A DNA stretch of 55,918 nt, taken from assembly GCA_036268875.1 (NCBI GenBank), contig DATATI010000043.1, positions 1 through 55,918 of the forward strand. Reading direction: 5' to 3'. A model generated the notes under the pieces. That model was not told where the DNA came from, ran no database searches, and saw nothing but the letters and a program-made list of their open reading frames with translations. The position numbers and the translations under genes were made by a program. The stretch comes from Polyangia bacterium (GTDB taxonomy: Bacteria > Myxococcota_A > Polyangia > Fen-1088). This document shows, piece after piece, positions 25,370 to 33,565 of the stretch. Numbering within the stretch: position 1 is the stretch's first letter; every line of letters begins with the position of its first letter.

Positions 25370-26983
25370 ATGCCGCCCGACTCCTGTCAGGTCTTGATCG
25401 CCGGCGCCGGCCCGACGGGTCTGGCCTTGGCGCTGTGGCTGGCGCGGGCCGGCGTTCGCCTGCGCATCGTCGAACGCGAGCCATCGCCGCCGGAGACCTC
25501 GCGGGCGATCGCGGTGCAAGCGCGCACCCTGGAGCTGTACCGCCAGCTGGGCATCGCCGATCGGATCATCGCCGGCGGGCGGACGCTGGATGCGTTGAAT
25601 GTTTGGGTCCGCGGCCACAAGGTCGCCCACATCCCGTTCGGCGACATCGGCCGGGGCCGCAGCCGTTATCCGTTTGTGTTGATGCTGGCCCAGGATCAGC
25701 ACGAACGTTTGCTGACCGCGGCGTTGAAAGAAGCCGGCGTCGCCGTCCAGCGCGGCGTCTCGCTGACCGGGTTCACCTTCGACGACAGCGGTGTGCACGC
25801 GCGCCTGGCCATGCCCGATGGCCGCAGCGAAACGTGCGCGGCCCGCTATCTGGCTGGTTGCGACGGCGCGCGCTCGATCGTGCGGCACACCGTGAACATT
25901 GGATTTCCCGGCGGTACGTACGGCCATCTGTTCTACGTCGCCGATCTGCAAGCTGAAGGGCCGGCTGCCGACGGCCAGTTACACGTCGCCCTGGACGACG
26001 CCGGCTTTCTGGGCGCGTTTCCGCTGAAAGGAACCGGGCACGTTCGCTTGATCGGAACCGTGCGCGCCGATGCCGTGGCCGCTGATCCGTCGGACGGCGG
26101 CGGGGAGGGTTCGACGCTGACCTGGGACGACGTCGACCAGCGCCTGCTGGAAGGTGTCGGCCTGCGCGTGCGGGAGGTGCAGTGGTTTTCGACCTACCAC
26201 GTGCACCATCGGGTGGTGGATCGCTTCGGGCAGGGCCCGGTGTTTCTGCTCGGCGACGCCGCGCACATTCACAGCCCCGTCGGTGGGCAAGGGATGAACA
26301 CCGGCATCGGCGACGCCTTCAACCTGGCGTGGAAACTGGCCGAGGTCCTGCGCGGACGCGCCCCGGCGTCTCTCCTGGACACGTACGAGCAAGAGCGCCG
26401 CGCTTTCGCTGGTCGTCTGGTCGCCACCACCGATCGTCTTTTCACCCTGGCGACGCGCGACGGAGTCATCGCTCGCTGGCTGCGCACGCACGCCGTGCCG
26501 CCTACCATAGCGCGCGTCTTCAGCACCGAACGGGGCCGTCAGTTCCTGTTCGCCACGGTTTCGCAGACCCGCATTCGCTATCGGTCGAGCGCGCTGTCGC
26601 ACGGGCGTGCCGGCGTTTTACATGCTGGCGATCGTCTGCCGTGGCTGGCCGCCGACGTCGCTGACGCCGATGACAATGACAACTACGCCCCGCTGGGCGC
26701 CCGCCAGTGGCAGGCGCACGTCTACGGCCAGCCCATGTCGGGAGTCGAGGCGTTGGAGGCGGCGTGCCGGCGTCGGGACATCCCGCTGGTGAAACGACCG
26801 TGGCAGCCGTCAGCCGGCGACGCCGGGTTTGAACCAGGCGCGTTGTATCTGATTCGGCCCGACGGTTATCTGGCCTTCGTTGATCGCGACGGCGGCGCCG
26901 CCAACACCCTGGACGCTTATCTCGGGCGGCATTTTCTCGGCGCGACGGCACCGAAAACGGCGCCCGCGCCTGGTTCACCTTGA
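25370..26983 (+). CDS. FAD-dependent aromatic monooxygenase (class A)
   Basis: Flavoprotein hydroxylase of 537 residues in the PheA/TfdB/MhpA group, which adds one oxygen atom to aromatic rings using NAD(P)H. The FAD-binding Rossmann motif is GAGPTG at residues 12-17. The DG-type block is CDGARSIVR near residue 165, and the second FAD motif is LLGDAAHIHSPVGGQGMNTG near residue 300. The C-terminal 130 residues form the thioredoxin-like tail of this group (ALYLIRPDGYLAFVDRDGG). The substrate is unknown, and no ring-cleavage genes flank it. It may equally serve a biosynthetic or detoxifying role. Confidence 0.88.
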   Translation: MPPDSCQVLIAGAGPTGLALALWLARAGVRLRIVEREPSPPETSRAIAVQARTLELYRQLGIADRIIAGGRTLDALNVWVRGHKVAHIPFGDIGRGRSRYPFVLMLAQDQHERLLTAALKEAGVAVQRGVSLTGFTFDDSGVHARLAMPDGRSETCAARYLAGCDGARSIVRHTVNIGFPGGTYGHLFYVADLQAEGPAADGQLHVALDDAGFLGAFPLKGTGHVRLIGTVRADAVAADPSDGGGEGSTLTWDDVDQRLLEGVGLRVREVQWFSTYHVHHRVVDRFGQGPVFLLGDAAHIHSPVGGQGMNTGIGDAFNLAWKLAEVLRGRAPASLLDTYEQERRAFAGRLVATTDRLFTLATRDGVIARWLRTHAVPPTIARVFSTERGRQFLFATVSQTRIRYRSSALSHGRAGVLHAGDRLPWLAADVADADDNDNYAPLGARQWQAHVYGQPMSGVEALEAACRRRDIPLVKRPWQPSAGDAGFEPGALYLIRPDGYLAFVDRDGGAANTLDAYLGRHFLGATAPKTAPAPGSP

Positions 26984-27051
26984 ACGGACGACGCACCGGA
27001 TGACCTCGCGCTGTCGAGCGTCGTCGTGGCTTCGTCGTTGGCCGGCGCGTC

Positions 27052-27921
27052 TCAAGGCAAGGTGTGACTCTGGAAAGCTTCCCACACCACGTCGGGAACG
27101 GGCGCGCCCTGGGCGGCGGCTTGCGCATAAAGGACGTGGCCGGCGTTGATCGTACACAAGCTGACCTCGGCGCCGCCGGCGCACTGCTTGTTGGTGCTGC
27201 AGATCCCCTGGGTGGTTTCTGGCGCGCCGGTGCAATGATCAAGCTCGGTCCACTGATCGAAATCCGCTTGCGCGCCGGGGAACGTCCCGCCCGCATAAGG
27301 CACCAGCAGATCGCTCGTGCCGCGGAACATGATCACCGACAGCGGCCGCGACGGCTGGCAAGGCATGGTGCCATTGCCCATCGAGACCGGCGCCGTGGCG
27401 GCGAACAGATCGGCCGCCCGGCAAGCCAGCAGGTGCGACATCGCTCCGCCGTTGGACAGCCCGGTGGCATAGACGCGTTTGGGATCGATGCAGCCGTCCT
27501 GGGAAACCTTGGCCACGACGGTGCGCAAGAATCCTTCGTCGTCGACGCCGTTCATCTGCGACGTTCCGCAACACAGGCTGCCGCCGTTCCAAGAAGCGTT
27601 CAGCCCGTCGGGGTAAACGACGATGAATCCGCTGGCGTCCGCCTTTTGCCGCCATCCTGACAACAGCTCTTGCTCGAAGGCGTTCGACGTCAGCCCGTGA
27701 ATGTCCAACACCAATGGCACCGGGCTATTCCCGTCATAGCCGGTCGGGACGTGAAGGATGTAATCACGGGCCACCCCGCCAAATGGCAACATCACCGTTT
27801 GATCGCCCGGCTGCAAAAAGCCGCTGCCGCAGCCGCTGATCGCGCCCCCGTTTCGATGGGTGGTCCCGCAACCCACCAGCAAGCCCACGGCGAAAAGCTG
27901 GATCGATCGAGCGGCTCTCAT
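27052..27921 (-). CDS. LpqC/PHB-depolymerase-family esterase lipoprotein
   Basis: Secreted alpha/beta hydrolase of 289 residues of the polyhydroxybutyrate depolymerase/feruloyl esterase family (LpqC-like). A lipobox LVGC (C18) suggests anchoring. The fold blocks are YILHVPTGYDG, PLVLDIHGLTSNAFEQE (oxyanion region) and GLSNGGAMS with nucleophile S156. The candidate acid lies in the FRGTSDLLVPY segment and the His is in NAGHVLY. Several Cys (CCGTS, GCIDP, CTGAP, CSTNKQC) suggest disulphides. The ribosome binding site AAAGGAGGT before ATG 27921 is near-perfect, implying strong translation. The natural ester substrate is unknown. Confidence 0.85.
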   Translation of the reverse strand: MRAARSIQLFAVGLLVGCGTTHRNGGAISGCGSGFLQPGDQTVMLPFGGVARDYILHVPTGYDGNSPVPLVLDIHGLTSNAFEQELLSGWRQKADASGFIVVYPDGLNASWNGGSLCCGTSQMNGVDDEGFLRTVVAKVSQDGCIDPKRVYATGLSNGGAMSHLLACRAADLFAATAPVSMGNGTMPCQPSRPLSVIMFRGTSDLLVPYAGGTFPGAQADFDQWTELDHCTGAPETTQGICSTNKQCAGGAEVSLCTINAGHVLYAQAAAQGAPVPDVVWEAFQSHTLP

Positions 27922-28045
27922 GACGGACCTCCTTTAAGGATCTCTGACACCGAAGACGGAACAATCAGGAAAAAATATCCGGCGAATGTCGATGCGTACC
28001 TTGGTCGTCCGTCGTCCTGGTATCAATCCAGATGGGAGGCCCCAC

Positions 28046-28594
28046 ATGAGACTCGTCGCAACCGAATACCTGTCGCTCGATGGCTATTTCCACGAACCCG
28101 GCCAATGGTCGCGTCCGTTTTTCTGCGAAGAAGCCGGGCAATTCAAGTGGGCCGAGCTTCAGGCCAGCGATGCTTTGCTCCTCGGGCGCAAGACCTATGA
28201 AGGCTTCGCCAAGGCGTGGCCGGGCATGCGCGAGCAGACTGGCCCCTTCGGCGCGAAGATGAACGACATGCCGAAGTACGTCGTCTCGTCGACGCTGACC
28301 GAGGCCACCTGGTCGGGCTCGCAGGTCATCCGCACGAACGCCGTCGAGGAGATCCGAAAGTTGAAGGAACGGCCCGGCAATGATCTGCTGCTGGCGGGCA
28401 GCGGTCAGCTTTTCAACGCCCTTCTTCGCGCCAACCTGATCGATCGCTACCGTTTCATGGTGCATCCGATCGTGCTGGGAAAAGGAGCCCGGCTGTTCGG
28501 CGAGGGACTGGGCGAGACGGTGTTGAAGCGCGTCGAAACCCAGACGTTCCGCCTCGGCATCGTGGTGGCCGAGTACGAGCCGACCAGCGGTTGA
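28046..28594 (+). CDS. Dihydrofolate-reductase-like protein (RibD C-terminal family)
   Basis: Cytosolic protein of 182 residues in the DHFR-like/RibD C-terminal superfamily. It begins MRLVATEYLSLDGYF, the standard opening strand, and has LLLGRKTYEGF (NADPH-binding region), KYVVSSTL, LLLAGSGQLFNALLRANLID and HPIVLGKGARLF. Members reduce pteridine- or flavin-like substrates or have unknown targets. The ATG at 28046 follows GGGAGG by 7 bases; the 20 in-frame codons upstream are not needed. It is divergent from the esterase gene. Confidence 0.85.
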   Translation: MRLVATEYLSLDGYFHEPGQWSRPFFCEEAGQFKWAELQASDALLLGRKTYEGFAKAWPGMREQTGPFGAKMNDMPKYVVSSTLTEATWSGSQVIRTNAVEEIRKLKERPGNDLLLAGSGQLFNALLRANLIDRYRFMVHPIVLGKGARLFGEGLGETVLKRVETQTFRLGIVVAEYEPTSG

Positions 28595-28608
28595 CGGATC
28601 CCGGCGGT

Positions 28609-29541
28609 TCACCCGGCCAGGACCAGATCGATGCGTGCGATGAAACGCGATTGGGCGGACAGAACCTCCTGCGTCTTTCGTACCAGGGCCTTGACGTCGG
28701 CGCCGCCGAGGGCTTCGTCGACGTCGATGCGCGCGATGACCCACAATCGTCGCGGCCCGAGGAAGGTGACCACCAGCTCGGTCACCGCACGCACGCCGGG
28801 CTGCGAGGCGATGGTGGTGTGGACGCTCTGGTAAATGGCCGCCGAGGCGCGGCGCCCGATCAGGAAGTCGCCGTTTCGCCTGACCAGCTGCAGCGCCACG
28901 TACCCGAGGACCAGGCCGATGACGATCGCGGCGACGCCGTCGGGGATCGCCGAACCGGTGAGCTGGTGCAGGCCGAGGCCGATCGCCGCCACCAGGTTGC
29001 CGATCACCGCCGCCGCGTCTTCGGAAAAGATGGCGCGCCCGATGGGATCAGAGCTGAGCGCGAAGTGCTCGGCGAATTCACGACTGAGGTCGGCGGCCTC
29101 TTCGCGGAGCTGATGATAGACCCGCCGCAAAGACACCAGCTCGAGGACCAGCGAGACGGCCAGCACGAGGTAGGCGACGGCGAACGACGTTCCCTTCGTC
29201 GACGGGTGAAGCAGCGCCGCGATGCCCTGGCGCACCGACAGCAAAGCCCCGCTGAAGAAAACTGCCAGCGAGGCCATCAGCGCCCAGAAGTAAGCCTCTC
29301 GTCCGTGTCCGAGCGGATGGTCTTCGTCGGCCGGGCGCTGGCTGCGTTTTTGCGCCACCAGCAACAAGATCTCGTTGCCGGAGTCAGCCAGCGAATGGAA
29401 GGCTTCCGCCAGCATGGCGCTGGACCGCGACAGGACGGCGGCGACCAGCTTCGCCAGCGCCACGCCGATATTCGCGGCCAGCGCCACCATCACGGTGAGG
29501 ACGCTCTCGTTCGCTTCGGGCGCTGGCGCTGTCTCGGCCAT
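28609..29541 (-). CDS. Cation diffusion facilitator (ZnT9-like) transporter
   Basis: Inner-membrane divalent metal exporter of 310 residues. Six hydrophobic segments and a short cytoplasmic C-terminal domain are visible. Metal-site residues are H49 and D53 (HSLADSGN) in helix 2 and E174-D175 (FSEDAAAVIGN) in helix 5. HPLGHGREAYFW precedes helix 3. ED in place of HxxxD in helix 5, and the DFLIG sequence before the C-terminal domain, place it in the SLC30A9/ZnT9-like subgroup rather than classical CzcD. The start at 29541 gives the usual short N-terminus. It converges on the DHFR-like gene. Confidence 0.85.
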   Translation of the reverse strand: MAETAPAPEANESVLTVMVALAANIGVALAKLVAAVLSRSSAMLAEAFHSLADSGNEILLLVAQKRSQRPADEDHPLGHGREAYFWALMASLAVFFSGALLSVRQGIAALLHPSTKGTSFAVAYLVLAVSLVLELVSLRRVYHQLREEAADLSREFAEHFALSSDPIGRAIFSEDAAAVIGNLVAAIGLGLHQLTGSAIPDGVAAIVIGLVLGYVALQLVRRNGDFLIGRRASAAIYQSVHTTIASQPGVRAVTELVVTFLGPRRLWVIARIDVDEALGGADVKALVRKTQEVLSAQSRFIARIDLVLAG

Positions 29542-29682
29542 CGGTTGCCTATCTTCGCAGACGGGCGGCGTGCTGGTGGACTTCAAAAAGAGCGAGAAGA
29601 GTGGTTCGCCGCCATGCTGCCGGACGCCACCTGTCAATCCGCTGACGAGGCATCTAACCCGCTCACAAAATCTTTCGAATTC

Positions 29683-30471
29683 TCAGTTCGTCAGCCAGTG
29701 ATCGACAAGCCAGGCCAGTGCGTCGGGGTTTTGCCGCAAAGCCCTGTCCATCTGACGAACAACCTCGTCGCTGGCTGGAGAGGCGACGGCGTACGCCCGG
29801 GCGTAGAGGATCCAGTTGGACAGCTGGAAGTGATGCAACAGCGGTTCGAATCGATGTCCGGCGAAACCTTCCAGCGCGGCCAGCGCCTCGGTGGGGCCGT
29901 GACAGGGCAAAAGAGCGCTGGCGGCGTCCAGCAGGAGGGCGCGCAGGTCTTCAAAGCTTTGCTCCGGCCGCCGCGCGACGTCCTCGATCAACGCGGCGAA
30001 ACCGACTTCGGGCAGTCCGGCCAGATCGGCGGCGTCGGCGATGATGGGAAGCTGGGTGGTGATGAAATCGCTGTCGGGGGCGACCGACAGCAAGCGACCG
30101 ACCAGGTAAAGGTCGAAGGCGCTGGCAATCGACTCGGCGAAAAAAAGCCCGGCGGCCCCGCCCGCGCCGGGTCCGGCGGCGCGCGCGATCTCCCGGCTCA
30201 CCACGTGATGCCAGGCCACGTGCGCGACGACATCGGCCGGGATGTGCTCGTCGCACAGGACGTCGGCGCTTTCGGTGTCATTCCAGAAGGTCAGATTCAA
30301 AAACAGCGCCCGATCCCAGCTGATCGCCGCGGCCGCGTCGCCGGGCACAAGAAAACGAAGACCTGAGCGCTGCACGGCGCGCTTGAGGAGCCTGTAAGCC
30401 TCGATGCCGCTCACCGCTGCTTCGTCGTCGATGGTGAGCTGATCCAAAGTGCGGCTGTGCAGCGGCGACAT
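29683..30471 (-). CDS. Conserved hypothetical protein
   Basis: Protein of 262 residues without signal peptide or membrane helix. It is mostly helical with an acidic composition. DVVAHVAWHHVVSREIA (about residues 80-96) contains AHxxWHH, which could bind a metal, and FFAESIASAFDLYLVGR follows. I do not recognise the family. The ATG at 30471 is preceded by AGGGTG at a normal distance. It stands alone between the cation transporter and a divergent lipoprotein gene. Confidence 0.6.
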   Translation of the reverse strand: MSPLHSRTLDQLTIDDEAAVSGIEAYRLLKRAVQRSGLRFLVPGDAAAAISWDRALFLNLTFWNDTESADVLCDEHIPADVVAHVAWHHVVSREIARAAGPGAGGAAGLFFAESIASAFDLYLVGRLLSVAPDSDFITTQLPIIADAADLAGLPEVGFAALIEDVARRPEQSFEDLRALLLDAASALLPCHGPTEALAALEGFAGHRFEPLLHHFQLSNWILYARAYAVASPASDEVVRQMDRALRQNPDALAWLVDHWLTN

Positions 30472-30806
30472 GACGACACCCTACGTGACCTTGCCAGACG
30501 ACGCGAGGCAAGCGGCGTGCGACCACCGGTCTTGCCGGGCATCCTGCACAGCCGCGCGTGACTATCCGAGGGACAGGACTGCCAGGGGGCCTGGGCGTGG
30601 GCTTATCTTACGTGAAGGCCGACGGAACTTCGCACCTCTTGATCGGCACGGTGATCAGCTCGCCGCCGGCGCGCGCGTCGCGAACGTGGTGAGAAGAGCG
30701 AGCGCACCCGACAGGCGATAACCATGTCGTTGCTGCGGGAGGGCTGAGTCGGCGGACAACTAAGCGGCCAATTAATGGATTCCGCCCATCGCGGACACTC
30801 ACAGAC
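30472..30806. other. Intergenic region, no gene seen
   Basis: This gap of 335 bases lies between divergently transcribed genes. Short open frames on both strands have no recognisable content and no ribosome binding sites. It presumably holds two promoters. I see no repeat or RNA gene. Confidence 0.5.
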
Positions 30807-31817
30807 ATGGCCTTCAGAATCGGCCGTGCTGGTGGCAGGCACCTTCTCCTCTTTCTCGCCGGAATCCTCAGCGGCTGCGGTGGCGCCGAAAGCTTCAGCT
30901 ACCAACCGGGCAATGGCTCCGGTGGAGAGGCGGGAGCCGGCGAGACGGGTGGAACCGGCGGTGTGGTGATGGTCGGCGTCGGCGGCAGCGGCGGAAACCC
31001 GAGCGGCGTGGCCGGAGCCGGAGGCCAGGCGATTGACGTGGGCTCAAGCTCCGGCGGACAGCCAGGTGACGGCGCGACGAGCAGCGATGCTGGCGACGAC
31101 CTCGGGTTCGTGGGTGCAACGGGTGGATCGAACGCGGGCGGTGCTTCCGGTTCCGGTGGCGCTTCCGGTTCCGGCGGCGCGAACGCCAGCGGCGGCGCCG
31201 GCGGCGCCAGGCCGATCGATGCGGGCGGCGCCGACGGAGCAGCCGACGCGCGAATCGTCACCGGTGCCTGCGCCGGCAAAGTGCGCGCGCTGGGAACGGG
31301 CGATACGGTCATCGCCACCTTCGAAGACAGCAGCCTGACCAGCTGGTACGAGTACCGCGATTCCACGGCGGCGGCGACGCTGAACCCGATCGCGATCGTG
31401 ATGCCGGGAGCTGCCGGGACTTCGCGCGGCGCGCGGCTGAGTGGTCAAGGCTTTCAAGGTTACGGCGCAGGAATCGGCATCTCGATACACTGCTGGGACT
31501 CGTCCGTCTTCCAGGGGATCAGCTTCTGGGCCAAGGGCACCTCGGGAACGGACAACCGGATCGCCTTTCAGGTGGCTATTCCTCAAACTCACGCCGTCGC
31601 GGACGGCGGCGATTGCACGGCCCGGTGCTACGACCACCCGTCGAAACAGGTGTTGCTGGAGCCGAACTGGCAGCAGTACCACGTCCCCTTCACCGACCTC
31701 GCCCAAGCCGGCTTCGGCGATCCCGCCGCCTATCAGGGCATCATCATGGCGCTCAATTGGGTCAGCCTGGCGGGCCCGACCCTAGACTTCTCTATCGACG
31801 AGATCGCCTTTTATTAA
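30807..31817 (+). CDS. Lipoprotein with long Gly/Ser linker and carbohydrate-binding-like domain
   Basis: Surface lipoprotein of 336 residues. The lipobox LSGC is near residue 23. Residues 28-145 are a Gly/Ala/Ser-rich linker with repeated GGASGSGG-type units. The last 180 residues form a jelly-roll-like domain that opens IATFEDSSLTSWYEY and ends DFSIDEIAFY, as in CIA30 and several carbohydrate-binding modules; GISFWAKGTSGTDNRIAF is the typical inner strand pair. Two Cys in DGGDCTARCYDHP may pair. The role is inferred to be glycan or surface binding. Confidence 0.68.
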   Translation: MAFRIGRAGGRHLLLFLAGILSGCGGAESFSYQPGNGSGGEAGAGETGGTGGVVMVGVGGSGGNPSGVAGAGGQAIDVGSSSGGQPGDGATSSDAGDDLGFVGATGGSNAGGASGSGGASGSGGANASGGAGGARPIDAGGADGAADARIVTGACAGKVRALGTGDTVIATFEDSSLTSWYEYRDSTAAATLNPIAIVMPGAAGTSRGARLSGQGFQGYGAGIGISIHCWDSSVFQGISFWAKGTSGTDNRIAFQVAIPQTHAVADGGDCTARCYDHPSKQVLLEPNWQQYHVPFTDLAQAGFGDPAAYQGIIMALNWVSLAGPTLDFSIDEIAFY

Positions 31818-31873
31818 GGCGTCGCCGGCGCCTCGAGCGCCGGGGATAGTCCGCCGCCTCGTTCGCGTAAGAT

Positions 31874-32221
31874 TCAAAAGTCACGCTGGATGACGGTAAT
31901 GTTGTCTTTCACGACGATGACGCCTTCCACACGCCGGGCATCCTTGATGGCCCGATCGTGCTGGCTATAGGACCCGGCGCTGCCTGTCAGTTCGACGACC
32001 CCCTGGCTAGCCTCGACGGTGAACTGATCCAAGGTCAGCGCGGGATCATCGGCCAAGGCATTGCTCACCTTATTGATCAAGTTTTGATCCGGCGTCACGA
32101 TCGCCGGCGTTTCGTCGATCCTGGTTTGCGCCGCCCGGGCGACCTTTGCGGTCCCAATCCCCGGCCCAATACCAATCGCAAGTATCCCCGCGATCCCCAC
32201 AAAACACTGCCTCCATCCCAT
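31874..32221 (-). CDS. BON-domain periplasmic protein
   Basis: Small exported protein of 115 residues. A signal peptide (about 1-32, ending ARAAQT) is followed by one BON domain (about 43-112), seen in LINKVSNALADDPALTL, EASQGVVELTGSAGS, AIKDARRVEGVIVVKDNITV. BON domains bind phospholipid or attach to the envelope and are linked to osmotic or envelope stress. The ATG at 32221 is preceded by AAGGAGGG, deciding it over upstream starts. Confidence 0.82.
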   Translation of the reverse strand: MGWRQCFVGIAGILAIGIGPGIGTAKVARAAQTRIDETPAIVTPDQNLINKVSNALADDPALTLDQFTVEASQGVVELTGSAGSYSQHDRAIKDARRVEGVIVVKDNITVIQRDF

Positions 32222-32324
32222 GACCACCCTCCTTGAGCGGGAAATCTCGCAGTCCCCGCCCTTTTCAAACCTAAGCATCAAATTGCGCGGACGGCAGCGC
32301 TACCCTCGTCTCGTGCGGTCGGGT

Positions 32325-33080
32325 TCAGCGAGTGGCGTCGCTGCGGGCGGCGACGCTGGTCGCGGAGCCCAGGGCGCGGCGCGCCTCGGCGGCATGCCAG
32401 CCGCGCGGTGCCAGGATCAAATAGCGGCGGTAGGCGGTTGCGGCCCTGCCGTGGTTGCCGGCCTCGATCTCGGCGTGGGCCACGATGACGTAGGCCTCCG
32501 GCAGGGTGGGATCGATGGCGATCGCCTTGTGGGCCCAGGTGCCGGCGGCGGCGGTGTGGCCGCGGCGGTGCTCGGCCTGCGCCACCCGCATCGCCAGCCC
32601 GCTGTCGCCCACATGCGCGGCAAAGGCGGCCGAGCAGGCAGTGACCACCGTCCCCCAGCGGCCTGCATCGGCGGCGGCGTTGCAGTCGGCCAGGCGATCG
32701 GGACCGGCGGCGGGCCCAGCGCCCAGGGCTGGTCCTGCGACTGCGGCGATCGGTCCGGCTTGCGGCGGGGTCGGCGACCGCGGCGGCGCGGCGGTCAGCG
32801 CCGGGGCAGCGGCCACCGGCGGCGCGGCCGCGGCGTGTGGCCGCCCGAAGGGCCGGCGGCCCGCCAGGTTCGCGACCAGGATCGCTGCCACCGAGACCAG
32901 GCTGATGACGATCAGCCGGGCGCGCAAGGTCTCGCCGCGCGCGCGGGCGGCGGCTTTCTCCTGGGCCACATGCAACGCCTCGACGGAAGCGTGAAACTCG
33001 TCGGCCACCGATTGATCGCGCGCGAAAGAGCGGAGCGGCAGCGGGCTTTCTGTTTCCAACGGGGCCCCGGTTGTTTCCAT
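32325..33080 (-). CDS. Membrane-anchored TPR-like protein
   Basis: Protein of 251 residues with an N-terminal cytoplasmic helix (ADEFHASVEALHVAQEKAAARARGE), one transmembrane segment (about 53-70), an Ala/Pro linker and a C-terminal region of TPR-like helix pairs: AMRVAQAEHRRGHTAAAGTWAHKAIAID, then PEAYVIVAHAEIEAGNHGRAATAYRRYL. This is a frequent layout for Myxococcota scaffold proteins next to kinases, though no kinase is adjacent. The start at 33080 is the first Met of the real protein; Arg-rich upstream codons are unlikely to be translated. Confidence 0.65.
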   Translation of the reverse strand: METTGAPLETESPLPLRSFARDQSVADEFHASVEALHVAQEKAAARARGETLRARLIVISLVSVAAILVANLAGRRPFGRPHAAAAPPVAAAPALTAAPPRSPTPPQAGPIAAVAGPALGAGPAAGPDRLADCNAAADAGRWGTVVTACSAAFAAHVGDSGLAMRVAQAEHRRGHTAAAGTWAHKAIAIDPTLPEAYVIVAHAEIEAGNHGRAATAYRRYLILAPRGWHAAEARRALGSATSVAARSDATR

Positions 33081-33190
33081 GCCCCGATTGAGACACCGCC
33101 CGCGGTGCAGCGCAAGAAAAGCACCTGCGCCCGCCGCCCGGTCACGGTCCCGTACGCCGGTGGATCGTGCGCGCCCTCGCCAGGCGTCGA

Positions 33191-33487
33191 TTACTGACGG
33201 CCGTCGACGCGATAACTCGCGAGCGTGGGTGGCCCGGCGAAGAACCCGCGCACCTTTCCCACCACGTTCATCGCCGCGCCGCTGGCTTCGTACGCCTTGG
33301 CGTCCTGCTCGGTACGCCAGACGGTACACACGATGCAACGGGTGGGCTCGTCGACGTTTTCCATCAGGTAGCAATCGACGTTGCCGGCGGCGGCTTTGAC
33401 GACGGGCACGCAATCACGGTTGTAAACGGTGCGCAGGTCGTCCAGCTGTTCCGGCTGCACGGCGAACGATCCCAATCGAATCCACAT
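33191..33487 (-). CDS. ABM-domain (antibiotic biosynthesis monooxygenase-like) protein
   Basis: Cytosolic protein of 98 residues with the dimeric ferredoxin-like ABM fold: MWIRLGSFAVQPEQLDDLRTVY, a middle strand with VDCYLMENVDEPTRCIVCTV, and WRTEQDAKAYEASGAAMNVV. Many members are single-domain stress or quinone-related proteins rather than antibiotic enzymes. The ATG at 33487 follows AAGGAGAG. A much longer open frame in the same phase is the antisense of the helicase gene and is not used. Confidence 0.78.
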   Translation of the reverse strand: MWIRLGSFAVQPEQLDDLRTVYNRDCVPVVKAAAGNVDCYLMENVDEPTRCIVCTVWRTEQDAKAYEASGAAMNVVGKVRGFFAGPPTLASYRVDGRQ

Positions 33488-33565
33488 CGCGTTCTCTCCT
33501 TGGGCGTCAGGTGTTCCGCAGCGGGTGCGAGCGAGGGGCAGGCGTGATGACCGTATAGTACGCCC

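Noticed and set aside
28591-30366. Plus-strand open frame of 591 codons across the cation transporter and the hypothetical gene
   Set aside because: It spans two genes on the other strand, one of them a clear CDF transporter. Composition is typical of antisense frames in high-GC DNA.
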